A stretch of 64,000 nt of DNA from Pristionchus mayeri (Eukaryota > Nematoda > Chromadorea > Rhabditida > Neodiplogasteridae): NCBI GenBank assembly GCA_036245805.1, contig BTRK01000002.1, positions 868,001 through 932,000 on the forward strand. The letters are read 5' to 3'. This document shows positions 49,381 to 61,388 of this stretch, one piece after another. Within the stretch, counting starts at the first letter, position 1. Each line of letters begins with the position of its first letter. Made by a program: the position numbers and the translations under genes. Below the pieces are notes generated by a model. The model was not told where the DNA came from and did no database searches. It saw nothing but the letters and a program-made list of their open reading frames with translations.

Positions 49381-52300
49381 TATTTTCTAGAGGAGAAAGG
49401 GCCCTAGATTGTCTAGAGGAGAAAGGGCCCTAGATTGTCTAGAGGAGAAAGGACCCTAGATTGTCTAGACGAGAAATGGCCCTAGATTGTCTAGAGGAGA
49501 AAGGACCCTAGATTGTCTAGAGGAGAAAGGACCCTAGATTGTCTAGATGAGAAAGGGCCCTAGATTGTCTAGAGGAGAAAGGACCCTAGATTGTCTAGAT
49601 GAGAAAGGTCCCTAGATCGTCTAGAGGAGAAAGGGCCCTAGATTCTCTAGAGGAGAAAGGACCCTAGATTGTCTAGAGGAGAAAGGGCCCTAGATTTTCT
49701 AGAGGAGAAAGGACCCTATATTTTCTAGAGGAGAAAGGGCCCTAGATTGTCTAGAGGAGAAAGGGCCCTAGATTGTCCAGATGAGAAAGGGCCCTAAATT
49801 GTCTAGAGGAGAAAGGACCCTAGATTGTCTAGAGGAGAAAGGGCCCTAGATTCTCTAGAGGAGAAAGGACCCTAGATTGTCTAGAGGAGAAAGGGCCCTA
49901 GATTGTCCAGATGAGAAAGGGGCCTAAATTGTCTAGAGGAGAAAGGGCCCTAGATTGTCTAGAGGAGAAAGGACCCTAGATTGTCTAGAGGAGAAAGGAC
50001 CCTATATTGTCTAGAGGAGAAAGGGCCCTATATTGTCTAGAGGAGAAAGGGCCCTAGATTGTCCCAGATGAGAAAGGGCCCTAAATTGTCTAGAGGAGAA
50101 AGGACCCTAGATTGTCTAGAGGAGAAAGGACCCTAGATTGTCTAGAGGAGAAAGGACCCTAGATTGTCCAGATGAGAAAGGACCCTAGATTGTCTAGATG
50201 AGAAAGGACCCTAGATTGTCTAGATGAGAAAGGTCCCTAGATTGTCTAGAGGAGAAAGGACCCTAGATTGTCTGGAGGAGAAAGGACCCTAGATTGTCTA
50301 GAGGTGAAAGGACCCTAGATTGTCTAGAGGAGAAATGGCCCTAGATTGTCTAGAGGAGAAAGGACCCTAGATTGTCTAGAGGAGAAAGGACCCTAGATTG
50401 TCTGGAGGAGAAAGGGCCCTAGATTTTCTAGAGGAGAAAGGACCCTATATTTTCTAGAGGAGAAAGGGCCCTAGATTGTCTAGAGGAGAAAGGGCCCTAG
50501 ATTGTCTAGAGGAGAAAGGACCCTAGATTGTCTAGATGAGAAAGGGCCCTAGATTGTCTAGACGAGAAATGGCCCTAGATTGTCTAGAGGAGAAAGGACC
50601 CTAGATAGTCTAGAGGAGAAAGGACCCTAGATTGTCTAGATGAGAAAGGGCCCTAGATTGTCTAGAGGAGAAAGGACCCTAGATTGTCTAGATGAGAAAG
50701 GTCCCTAGATCGTCTAGAGGAGAAAGGGCCCTAGATTCTCTAGAGGAGAAAGGACCCTAGATTGTCTAGAGGAGAAAGGACCCTAGATTGTCTAGAGGAG
50801 AAAGGGCCCTAGATTTTCTAGAGTAGAAAGGACCCTATATTTTCTAGAGGAGAAAGGGCCCTAGATTGTCTAGAGGAGAGAGGGCCCTAGATTGTCCAGA
50901 TGAGAAAGGGCCCTAAATTGTCTAGAGGAGAAAGGACCCTAGATTGTCTAGAGGAGAAAGGACCCTAGATTGTCCAGATGAGAAAGGGTCCTAGATTGTC
51001 TAGGGGAGGAAGGACCCTAGATTGTCCAGATGAGAAAGGGCCCTAAATTGTCTAGAGGAGAAAGGACCCTAGATTGTCTAGAGGAGAAAGGGCCCTAGAT
51101 TGTCTAGAGGAGAAAGGACCCTAGATTGTCCAGATGAGAAAGGGTCCTAGATTGTCTAGGGGAGGAAGGACCCTAGATTGTCCAGATGAGAAAGGGCCCT
51201 AAATTGTCTAGAGGAGAAAGGACCCTAGATTGTCTAGAGGAGAAAGGGCCCTAGATTCTCTAGAGGAGAAAGGACCCTAGACTGTCTAGAGGAGAAAGGG
51301 CCCTAGATTGTCCAGATGAGAAAGGGGCCTAAATTGTCTAGAGGAGAAAGGGCCCTAGATTCTCTAGAGGAGAAAGGGCCCTAGATTGTCTAGAGGAGAA
51401 AGGGCCCTAGATTGTCTAGAGGAGAAAGGACCCTAGATTGTCTAGACGAGAAATGGCCCTAGATTGTCTAGAGGAGAAAGGACCCTAGATTGTCTAGAGG
51501 AGAAAGGACCCTAGATTGTCTAGATGAGAAAGGGCCCTAGATTGTCTAGATGAGAAAGGTCCCTAGATCGTCTAGAGGAGAAAGGGCCCTAGATTGTCTA
51601 GAGGAGAAAGGACCCTAGATTGTCTAGAGGAGAAAGGGCCCTAGATTTTCTAGAGGAGAAAGGACCCTATATTTTCTAGAGGAGAAAGGGCCCTAGATTG
51701 TCTAGAGGAGAGAGGGCCCTAGATTGTCCAGATGAGAAAGGGCCCTAAATTGTCTAGAGGAGAAAGGACCCTAGATTGTCTAGAGGAGAAAGGGCCCTAG
51801 ATTGTCCAGATGAGAAAGGGTCCTAGATTGTCTAGGGGAGGAAGGACCCTAGATTGTCCAGATGAGAAAGGGCCCTAAATTGTCTAGAGGAGAAAGGACC
51901 CTAGATTGTCTAGAGGAGAAAGGGCCCTAGATTCTCTAGAGGAGAAAGGACCCTAGACTGTCTAGAGGAGAAAGGGCCCTAGATTGTCCAGATGAGAAAG
52001 GGGCCTAAATTGTCTAGAGGAGAAAGGGCCCTAGATTGTCTAGAGGAGAAAGGACCCTAGATTGTCTAGAGGAGAAAGGATCCTAGATTGTTTAGAGGAG
52101 AAAGGACCCTAGATCGTCTAGAGGAGAAAGGGCCCTAGATTGTCTAGAGGAGAAAGGGCCCTAGATTGTCTTGAGGAGAAAGGACCCTATATTGTCTAGA
52201 GGAGAAAGGGCCCTAGATTGTCTAGAGGAGAAAGGGCCCTAAATTGTCTAGAGGAGAAAGGACCCTAGATTGTCTAGAGGAGAAAGGACCCTAGATTGTC

Positions 52301-55300
52301 CAGATGAGAAAGGACCCTAGATTGTCTAGAGGAGAAAGGACCCTAGATTGTCTAGATGAGAAAGGACCCTAGATTGTCTAGATGAGAAAGGTCCCTAGAT
52401 TGTCTAGAGATGAAAGGACCCTAGATTGTCTAGAGGAGAAAGGACCCTAGATTGTCTAGATGAGAAAGGTCCCTAGATCGTCTAGAGGAGAAAGGGCCCT
52501 AGATTGTCTAGAGGAGAAAGGACCCTAGATTGTCTAGATGAGAAAGGTCCCTAGATCGTCTAGAGGAGAAAGGGCCCTAGATTCTCTAGAGGAGAAAGGA
52601 CCCTAGATTGTCTAGAGGAGAAAGGGCCCTAGATTGTCTAGAGGAGAAAGGACCCTATATTGTCTAGAGGAGAAAGGGCCCTAGATTGTCTAGAGGAGAA
52701 AAGGCCCTAGATTGTCCAGATGAGAAAGGGCCCTAAATTGTCTAGAGGAGAAAGGACCCTAGATTGTCTAGAGGAGAAAGGACCCTAGATTGTCTAGAGG
52801 AGAAAGGACCCTAGATTGTCTAGAGGAGAAAGGACCCTAGATTGTCTAGAGGAGAAAGGACCGTAGATTGTCTAGATGAGAAAGGACCCTAGATTGTCTA
52901 GAGGAGAAAGGGCCCTAGATTGTCCAGATGAGAAAGGGCCCTAAATTGTCTAGAGGAGAAAGGACCCTAGATTGTCTAGAGGAGAAAGGACCCTAGATTG
53001 TCTAGAGGAGAAAGGACCCTAGATTGTCTAGAGGAGAAAGGGCCCTAGATTGTCCAGATGAGAAAGGGCCCTAAATTGTCTAGAGGAGAAAGGATCCTAG
53101 ATTGTCTAGAGGAGAAAGGACCCTAGATTGTTTAGAGGAGAAAGGACCCTAGATCGTCTAGAGGAGAAAGGGCCCTAGATTCTCTAGAGGAGAAAGGACC
53201 CTAGATTGTCTAGAGGAGAAAGGGCCCTAGATTGTCTTGAGGAGAAAGGACCCTATATTGTCTAGAGGAGAAAGGGCCCTAGATTGTCTAGAGGAGAAAG
53301 GGCCCTAGATTGTCCAGATGAGAAAGGGCCCTAAATTGTCTAGAGGAGAAAGGACCCTAGATTGTCTAGAGGAGAAAGGACCCTAGATTGTCCAGATGAG
53401 AAAGGACCCTAGATTGTCTAGAGGAGAAAGGACCCTAGATTGTCCAGATGAGAAAGGACCCTAGATTGTCTAGAGGAGAAAGGACCCTAGATTGTCTAGA
53501 TGAGAAAGGTCCCTAGATTGTCTAGAGATGAAAGGACCCTAGATTGTCTGGAGGAGAAAGGACCCTAGATTGTCTAGAGGAGAAAGGACCCTAGATTGTC
53601 TAGAGGAGAAATGGCCCTAGATTGTCTAGAGGAGAAAGGACCCTAGATTGTCTAGAGGAGAAAGAATCCTAGATTGTCCAGATGAGAAAGGGCCCTAAAT
53701 TGTCTAGAGGAGAAAGGACCCTAGATTGTCTAGATGAGAAAGGACCCTAGATTGTCTAGAGGAGAAAGGGCCCTAGATTGTCCAGATGAGAAAGGGCCCT
53801 AAATTGTCTAGAGGAGAAAGGGCCCTAGATTCTCTAGAGGAGAAAGGACCCTAGATTGTCTAGAGGAGAAAGGGCCCTAGATTGTCTAGAGGAGAAAGGA
53901 CCCTAGATTGTCTGGAGGAGAAAGGACCCTAGATTGTCTAGAGGAGAAATGGCCCTAGATTGTCTAGAGGAGAAAGGACCCTAGATTGTCTAGAGGAGAA
54001 AGGGCCCTAGATTGTCTAGAGGAGAAAGGACCCTATATTGTCTAGAGGAGAAAGGGCCCTAAATTGTCTAGAGGAGAAAGGACCCTAGATTGTCTAGAGG
54101 AGAAAGGACCCTAGATTGTCCAGATGAGAAAGGACCCTAGATTGTCTAGAGGAGAAAGGACCCTATATTGTCTAGAGGAGAAAGGGCCCTAAATTGTCTA
54201 GAGGAGAAAGGACCCTAGATTGTCTAGAGGAGAAAGGACCCTAGATTGTCCAGATGAGAAAGGACCCTAGATTGTCTAGAGGAGAAAGGACCCTAGATTG
54301 TCTAGATGAGAAAGGTCCCTAGATTGTCTAGAGATGAAAGGACCCTAGATTGTCTGGAGGAGAAAGGACCCTAGATTGTCTAGAGGAGAAAGGACCCTAG
54401 ATTGTCTAGAGGAGAAATGGCCCTAGATTGTCTAGAGGAGAAAGGACCCTAGATTGTCTAGAGGAGAAAGAATCCTAGATTGTCTAGATGAGAAAGGGCC
54501 CTAGATTGTCTAGAGGAGAAAGGACCCTAGATTGTCTAGATGAGAAAGGTCCCTAGATCGTCTAGAGGAGAAAGGGCCCTAGATTCTCTAGAGGAGAAAG
54601 GACCCTAGATTGTCTAGAGGAGAAAGGGCCCTAGATTGTCTAGAGGAGAAAGGACCCTATATTGTCTAGAGGAGAAAGGGCCCTAGATTGTCTAGAGGAG
54701 AAAGGGCCCTAGATTGTCTAGAGGAGAAAGGACCCTATATTGTCTAGAGGAGAAAGGGCCCTAAATTGTCTAGAGGAGAAAGGACCCTAGATTGTCTAGA
54801 GGAGAAAGGACCCTAGATTGTCCAGATGAGAAAGGACCCTAGATTGTCTAGAGGAGAAAGGACCCTATATTGTCTAGAGGAGAAAGGGCCCTAAATTGTC
54901 TAGAGGAGAAAGGACCCTAGATTGTCTAGAGGAGAAAGGACCCTAGATTGTCCAGATGAGAAAGGACCCTAGATTGTCTAGAGGAGAAAGGACCCTAGAT
55001 TGTCTAGATGAGAAAGGTCCCTAGATTGTCTAGAGATGAAAGGACCCTAGATTGTCTGGAGGAGAAAGGACCCTAGATTGTCTAGAGGAGAAAGGACCCT
55101 AGATTGTCTAGAGGAGAAATGGCCCTAGATTGTCTAGAGGAGAAAGGACCCTAGATTGTCTAGAGGAGAAAGAATCCTAGATTGTCTAGATGAGAAAGGG
55201 CCCTAGATTGTCTAGAGGAGAAAGGACCCTAGATTGTCTAGATGAGAAAGGTCCCTAGATCGTCTAGAGGAGAAAGGGCCCTAGATTCTCTAGAGGAGAA

Positions 55301-57290
55301 AGGACCCTAGATTGTCTAGAGGAGAAAGGGCCCTAGATTGTCTAGAGGAGAAAGGACCCTATATTGTCTAGAGGAGAAAGGGCCCTAGATTGTCTAGAGG
55401 AGAAAGGGCCCTAGATTGTCCAGATGAGAAAGGGCCCTAAATTGTCTAGAGGAGAAAGGACCCTAGATTGTTTAGAGGAGAAAGGACCCTAGATCGTCTA
55501 GAGGAGAAAGGGCCCTAGATTCTCTAGAGGAGAAAGGACCCTAGATTGTCTAGATGAGAAAGGTCCCTAGATCGTCTAGAGGAGAAAGGGCCCTAGATTC
55601 TCTAGAGGAGAAAGGACCCTAGATTGTCTAGAGGAGAAAGGGCCCTAGATTGTCTAGAGGAGAAAGGACCCTATATTGTCTAGAGGAGAAAGGGCCCTAG
55701 ATTGTCTAGAGGAGAAAGGGCCCTAGATTGTCCAGATGAGAAAGGGCCCTAAATTGTCTAGAGGAGAAAGGACCCTAGATTGTTTAGAGGAGAAAGGACC
55801 CTAGATCGTCTAGAGGAGAAAGGGCCCTAGATTCTCTAGAGGAGAAAGGACCCTAGATTGTCTAGAGGAGAAAGGGCCCTAGATGGTCTTGAGGAGAAAG
55901 GACCCTATATTGTCTAGAGGAGAAAGGTCCCTAGATCGTCTAGAGGAGAAAGGGCCCTAGATTCTCTAGAGGAGAAAGGACCCTAGATTGTCTAGAGGAG
56001 AAAGGGCCCTAGACTGTCTAGAGGAGAAAGGACCCTAGATTGTCTGGAGGAGAAAGGACCCTAGATTGTCTAGAGGAGAAATGGCCCTAGATTGTCTAGA
56101 GGAGAAAGTACCCTAGATTGTCTAGAGGAGAAAGGGCCCTAGATTGTCTAGAGGAGAAAGGACCCTATATTGTCTAGAGGAGAAAGGGCCCTAGATTGTC
56201 TAGAGGAGAAAGGGCCCTAGATTGTCCAGATGAGAAAGGGCCCTAAATTGTCTAGAGGAGAAAGGACCCTAGATTGTCTAGATGAGAAAGGACCCTAGAT
56301 TGTCTAGAGGAGAAAGGGCCCTAGATTGTCCAGATGAGAAAGGGCCCTAAATTGTCTAGAGGAGAAAGGACCCTAGATTGTCTAGAGGAGAAAGGACCCT
56401 AGATTGTCTAGAGGAGAAAGGACCCTAGATCGTCTAGAGGAGAAAGGGCCCTAGATTCTCTAGAGGAGAAAGGACCCTAGATTGTCTAGAGGAGAAAGGG
56501 CCCTAGATGGTCTTGAGGAGAAAGGACCCTATATTGTCTAGAGGAGAAAGGGCCCTAGATTGTCTAGAGGAGAAAGGACCCTAGATTGTCTAGATGAGAA
56601 AGGTCCCTAGATCGTCTAGAGGAGAAAGGGCCCTAGATTCTCTAGAGGAGAAAGGACCCTAGATTGTCTAGAGGAGAAAGGGCCCTAGATTGTCTAGAGG
56701 AGAAAGGGCTCTAGATTGTCCAGATGAGAAAGGGCCCTAAATTGTCTAGAGGAGAAAGGACCCTAGATTGTCTAGATGAGAAAGGACCCTAGATTGTCTA
56801 GAGGAGAAAGGGCCCTAGATTGTCCAGATGAGAAAGGGCCCTAAATTGTCTAGAGGAGAAAGGACCCTAGATTGTCTAGAGGAGAAAGGACCCTAGATTG
56901 TCTAGAGGAGAAAGGACCCTAGATTGTCTAGATGAGAAATGACCCTAGATTGTCTAGAGGAGAAAGGGCCCTAGATTGTCTAGAGGAGAAAGGACCCTAG
57001 ATTGTTAAGAGGAGAAAGGACCCTAGATCGTCTAGAGGAGAAAGGGCCCTAGATTCTCTAGAGGAGAAAGGACCCTAGATTGTCTAGAGGAGAAAGGGCC
57101 CTAGATGGTCTTGAGGAGAAAGGGCCCTAGATTGTCCAGATGAGAAAGGGCCCTAAATTGTCTAGAGGAGAAAGGACCCTAGATTGTCTAGAGGAGAAAG
57201 GGCCCTAGATTGTCTAGAGGAGAAAGGGCCCTAGATTGTCTAGAGGAGAAAGGACCCTAGATTGTTAAGAGGAGAAAGGACCCTAGATCG
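47370..57290 (+). repeat. ~10-kb segment copied from / to 17.4-27.5 kb
   Basis: Counterparts of the 17.4-27.5 kb markers are: GACGAG 47383 and 49463; 27-bp monomers 47980 and 50061; GATAGTC 50605; GGACCGTAG 52858; GAATCC 53664, 54470 and 55172; AAGTACC near 56108; GGGCTCTAG near 56710; and GTTAAG 57001 and 57261. This copy has changes of its own. One is a 702-bp (27-monomer) duplication that repeats the GAATCC monomer (54470 and 55172). Another is AGGGGAGG markers 676 bp apart (51156 to 51832) where the older spacing is 702, so one monomer is lost. A third is a single missing C near 47451. Confidence 0.8.
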
Positions 57291-58258
57291 TCTAGAGGAG
57301 AAAGGGCCCTAGATTCTCTAGAGGAGAAAGGACCCTATATTGTCTAGAGGAGAAAGGGCCCTAGATTGTCTAGAGGAGAAAGGGCCCTAGATTGTCCAGA
57401 TGAGAAAGGGCCCTAAATTGTCTAGAGGAGAAAGGACCCTATATTGTCTAGAGGAGAAAGGACCCTAGATTGTCTAGATGAGAAAGGACCCTAGATTGTC
57501 TAGAGGAGAAAGGGCCCTAGATTGTCCAGATGAGAAAGGGCCCTAAATTGTCTAGAGGAGAAAGGATCCTAGATTGTCTAGAGGAGAAAGGACCCTAGAT
57601 TGTTTAGAGGAGAAAGGACCCTAGATCGTCTAGAGGAGAAAGGGCCCTAGATTCTCTAGAGGAGAAAGGACCCTAGATTGTCTAGAGGAGAAAGGGCCCT
57701 AGATGGTCTTGAGGAGAAAGGACCCTATATTGTCTAGAGGAGAAAGGGCCCTAGATTGTCTAGATGAGAAATGACCCTAGATGGTCTTGAGGAGAAAGGG
57801 CCCTAGATTGTCCAGATGAGAAAGGGCCCTAAATTGTCTAGAGGAGAAAGGACCCTAGATCGTCTAGAGGAGAAAGGGCCCTAGATTCTCTAGAGGAGAA
57901 AGGACCCTAGATTGTCTAGAGGAGAAAGGGCCCTAGATGGTCTTGAGGAGAAAGGGCCCTAGATTGTCCAGATGAGAAAGGGCCCTAAATTGTCTAGAGG
58001 AGAAAGGATCCTAGATTGTCTAGAGGAGAAAGGACCCTAGATTGTTTAGAGGAGAAAGGACCCTAGATCGTCTAGAGGAGAAAGGGCCCTAGATTCTCTA
58101 GAGGAGAAAGGACCCTAGATTGTCTAGAGGAGAAAGGGCCCTAGATGGTCTTGAGGAGAAAGGACCCTATATTGTCTAGAGGAGAAAGGGCCCTAGATTG
58201 TCTAGATGAGAAATGACCCTAGATTGTCTAGAGGAGAAAGGGCCCTAGATTGTCTAGA
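56855..58258 (+). repeat. 1404-bp (54-mer) tandem duplication, first copy
   Basis: GTTAAG monomers at 57001 and 57261 and the junction-like pair AAATGACCC followed by GATGGTCTTG (57781) recur exactly 1404 bp later at 58405, 58665 and 59185. The AAATGACCC-to-GATGGTCTTG neighbour pair is found only in these two copies. Elsewhere AAATGACCC is followed by a GATTGTC monomer, so the pair probably marks a deletion junction that was then duplicated. Confidence 0.8.
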
Positions 58259-59662
58259 GGAGAAAGGACCCTAGATTGTCTAGAGGAGAAAGGACCCTAG
58301 ATTGTCTAGAGGAGAAAGGACCCTAGATTGTCTAGATGAGAAATGACCCTAGATTGTCTAGAGGAGAAAGGGCCCTAGATTGTCTAGAGGAGAAAGGACC
58401 CTAGATTGTTAAGAGGAGAAAGGACCCTAGATCGTCTAGAGGAGAAAGGGCCCTAGATTCTCTAGAGGAGAAAGGACCCTAGATTGTCTAGAGGAGAAAG
58501 GGCCCTAGATGGTCTTGAGGAGAAAGGGCCCTAGATTGTCCAGATGAGAAAGGGCCCTAAATTGTCTAGAGGAGAAAGGACCCTAGATTGTCTAGAGGAG
58601 AAAGGGCCCTAGATTGTCTAGAGGAGAAAGGGCCCTAGATTGTCTAGAGGAGAAAGGACCCTAGATTGTTAAGAGGAGAAAGGACCCTAGATCGTCTAGA
58701 GGAGAAAGGGCCCTAGATTCTCTAGAGGAGAAAGGACCCTATATTGTCTAGAGGAGAAAGGGCCCTAGATTGTCTAGAGGAGAAAGGGCCCTAGATTGTC
58801 CAGATGAGAAAGGGCCCTAAATTGTCTAGAGGAGAAAGGACCCTATATTGTCTAGAGGAGAAAGGACCCTAGATTGTCTAGATGAGAAAGGACCCTAGAT
58901 TGTCTAGAGGAGAAAGGGCCCTAGATTGTCCAGATGAGAAAGGGCCCTAAATTGTCTAGAGGAGAAAGGATCCTAGATTGTCTAGAGGAGAAAGGACCCT
59001 AGATTGTTTAGAGGAGAAAGGACCCTAGATCGTCTAGAGGAGAAAGGGCCCTAGATTCTCTAGAGGAGAAAGGACCCTAGATTGTCTAGAGGAGAAAGGG
59101 CCCTAGATGGTCTTGAGGAGAAAGGACCCTATATTGTCTAGAGGAGAAAGGGCCCTAGATTGTCTAGATGAGAAATGACCCTAGATGGTCTTGAGGAGAA
59201 AGGGCCCTAGATTGTCCAGATGAGAAAGGGCCCTAAATTGTCTAGAGGAGAAAGGACCCTAGATCGTCTAGAGGAGAAAGGGCCCTAGATTCTCTAGAGG
59301 AGAAAGGACCCTAGATTGTCTAGAGGAGAAAGGGCCCTAGATGGTCTTGAGGAGAAAGGGCCCTAGATTGTCCAGATGAGAAAGGGCCCTAAATTGTCTA
59401 GAGGAGAAAGGATCCTAGATTGTCTAGAGGAGAAAGGACCCTAGATTGTTTAGAGGAGAAAGGACCCTAGATCGTCTAGAGGAGAAAGGGCCCTAGATTC
59501 TCTAGAGGAGAAAGGACCCTAGATTGTCTAGAGGAGAAAGGGCCCTAGATGGTCTTGAGGAGAAAGGACCCTATATTGTCTAGAGGAGAAAGGGCCCTAG
59601 ATTGTCTAGATGAGAAATGACCCTAGATTGTCTAGAGGAGAAAGGGCCCTAGATTGTCTAGA
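58259..59662 (+). repeat. 1404-bp (54-mer) tandem duplication, second copy
   Basis: This unit directly follows the first, with the same monomer order, and ends near 59662-59681, where a GTTAAG monomer replaces the plain monomer seen after the first copy. The junction at 58258/58259 is clean to within one monomer. The period equals that of the 40.1-41.5 kb composite unit, but the monomer content differs. Confidence 0.8.
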
Positions 59663-60296
59663 GGAGAAAGGACCCTAGATTGTTAAGAGGAGAAAGGACC
59701 CTAGATCGTCTAGAGGAGAAAGGGCCCTAGATTCTCTAGAGGAGAAAGGACCCTAGATTGTCTAGAGGAGAAAGGGCCCTAGATGGTCTTGAGGAGAAAG
59801 GGCCCTAGATTGTCCAGATGAGAAAGGGCCCTAAATTGTCTAGAGGAGAAAGGACCCTAGATTGTCTAGAGGAGAAAGGGCCCTAGATTGTCTAGAGAAG
59901 AAAGGGCCCTAGATTGTCTAGAGGAGAAAGGACCCTAGATTGTTAAGAGGAGAAAGGACCCTAGATCGTCTAGAGGAGAAAGGGCCCTAGATTCTCTAGA
60001 GGAGAAAGGACCCTATATTGTCTAGAGGAGAAAGGGCCCTAGATTGTCTAGAGGAGAAAGGGCCCTAGATTGTCCAGATGAGAAAGGGCCCTAAATTGTC
60101 TAGAGGAGAAAGGACCCTATATTGTCTAGAGGAGAAAGGACCCTAGATTGTCTAGAGGAGAAAGGGCCCTAGATTGTCTAGAGGAGAAAGGGCCCTAGAT
60201 TGTCTAGAGGAGAAAGGACCCTATATTGTCTAGAGGAGAAAGGGCCCTAGATTGTCTGGAGGAGAAAGGGCCCTAGATTGTCCAGATGAGAAAGGG

Positions 60297-61388
60297 CCCT
60301 AAATTGTCTAGAGGAGAAAGGACCCTAGATTGTCTAGATGAGAAAGGACCCTAGATTGTCTAGAGGAGAAAGGGCCCTAGATTGTCCAGATGAGAAAGGG
60401 CCCTAAATTGTCTAGAGGAGAAAGGACCCTAGATTGTCTAGAGGAGAAAGGACCCTAGATTGTCTAGAGGAGAAAGGACCCTAGATTGTCTAGATGAGAA
60501 AGGACCCTAGATTGTCTAGAGGAGAAAGGGCCCTAGATTGTCCAGATGAGAAAGGGCCCTAAATTGTCTAGAGGAGAAAGGATCCTAGATTGTCTAGAGG
60601 AGAAAGGACCCTAGATTGTTTAGAGGAGAAAGGACCCTAGATCGTCTAGAGGAGAAAGGGCCCTAGATTCTCTAGAGGAGAAAGGACCCTAGATTGTCTA
60701 GAGGAGAAAGGGCCCTAGATGGTCTTGAGGAGAAAGGACCCTATATTGTCTAGAGGAGAAAGGGCCCTAGATTGTCTAGAGGAGAAAGGGCCCTAGATTG
60801 TCCAGATGAGAAAGGGCCCTAAATTGTCTAGAGGAGAAAGGACCCTAGATTGTCTAGATGAGAAAGGACCCTAGATTGTCTAGAGGAGAAAGGGCCCTAG
60901 ATTGTCCAGATGAGAAAGGGCCCTAAATTGTCTAGAGGAGAAAGGGCCCTAGATTGTCTAGAGGAGAAAGGACCCTAGATTGTCTAGAGGAGAAAGGACC
61001 CTAGATTGTCTAGATGAGAAAGGACCCTAGATTGTCTAGAGGAGAAAGGGCCCTAGATTGTCCAGATGAGAAAGGGCCCTAAATTGTCTAGAGGAGAAAG
61101 GATCCTAGATTGTCTAGAGGAGAAAGGACCCTAGATTGTTAAGAGGAGAAAGGACCCTAGATCGTCTAGAGGAGAAAGGGCCCTAGATTCTCTAGAGGAG
61201 AAAGGGCCCTAGATTCTCTAGAGGAGAAAGGACCCTAGATTGTCTAGAGGAGAAAGGGCCCTAGATTGTCCAGATGAGAAAGGGCCCTAAATTGTCTAGA
61301 GGAGAAAGGATCCTAGATTGTCTAGAGGAGAAAGGACCCTAGATTGTTTAGAGGAGAAAGGACCCTAGATCGTCTAGAGGAGAAAGGG
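60297..61388 (+). repeat. 1092-bp (42-mer) tandem duplication, first copy
   Basis: It begins at a GGGCCCTAAATTG monomer and repeats at 61389. GTTTAG monomers at 60615 and 61707, and GTTAAG monomers at 61135 and 62227, are exactly 1092 apart. Both copies have two GATTCTCT monomers in a row after GATCGTC (near 61190-61215 and 62280-62305), a doublet not common elsewhere. Confidence 0.8.

Larger units (their letters stand above)
1678..50078 (+). repeat. seven scattered 27-bp monomers (GTCCCAGATG type)
   Basis: Seven monomers carry one extra C (GTCCCAGATG where the common type has GTCCAGATG) and so are 27 bp. The GTCCC starts at about 1678, 2485, 3682, 18009, 19986, 47980 and 50061. At six of them the monomer two places upstream is GGGCCCTATATTG; at 1678 the context differs slightly (TGGCCC just upstream). 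Every one is followed by a GGGCCCTAAATTG monomer. The shared context indicates one original insertion spread by segmental duplication. These bases also account for the +1 or +2 remainders in otherwise exact multiple-of-26 offsets between distant copies. Confidence 0.85.
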
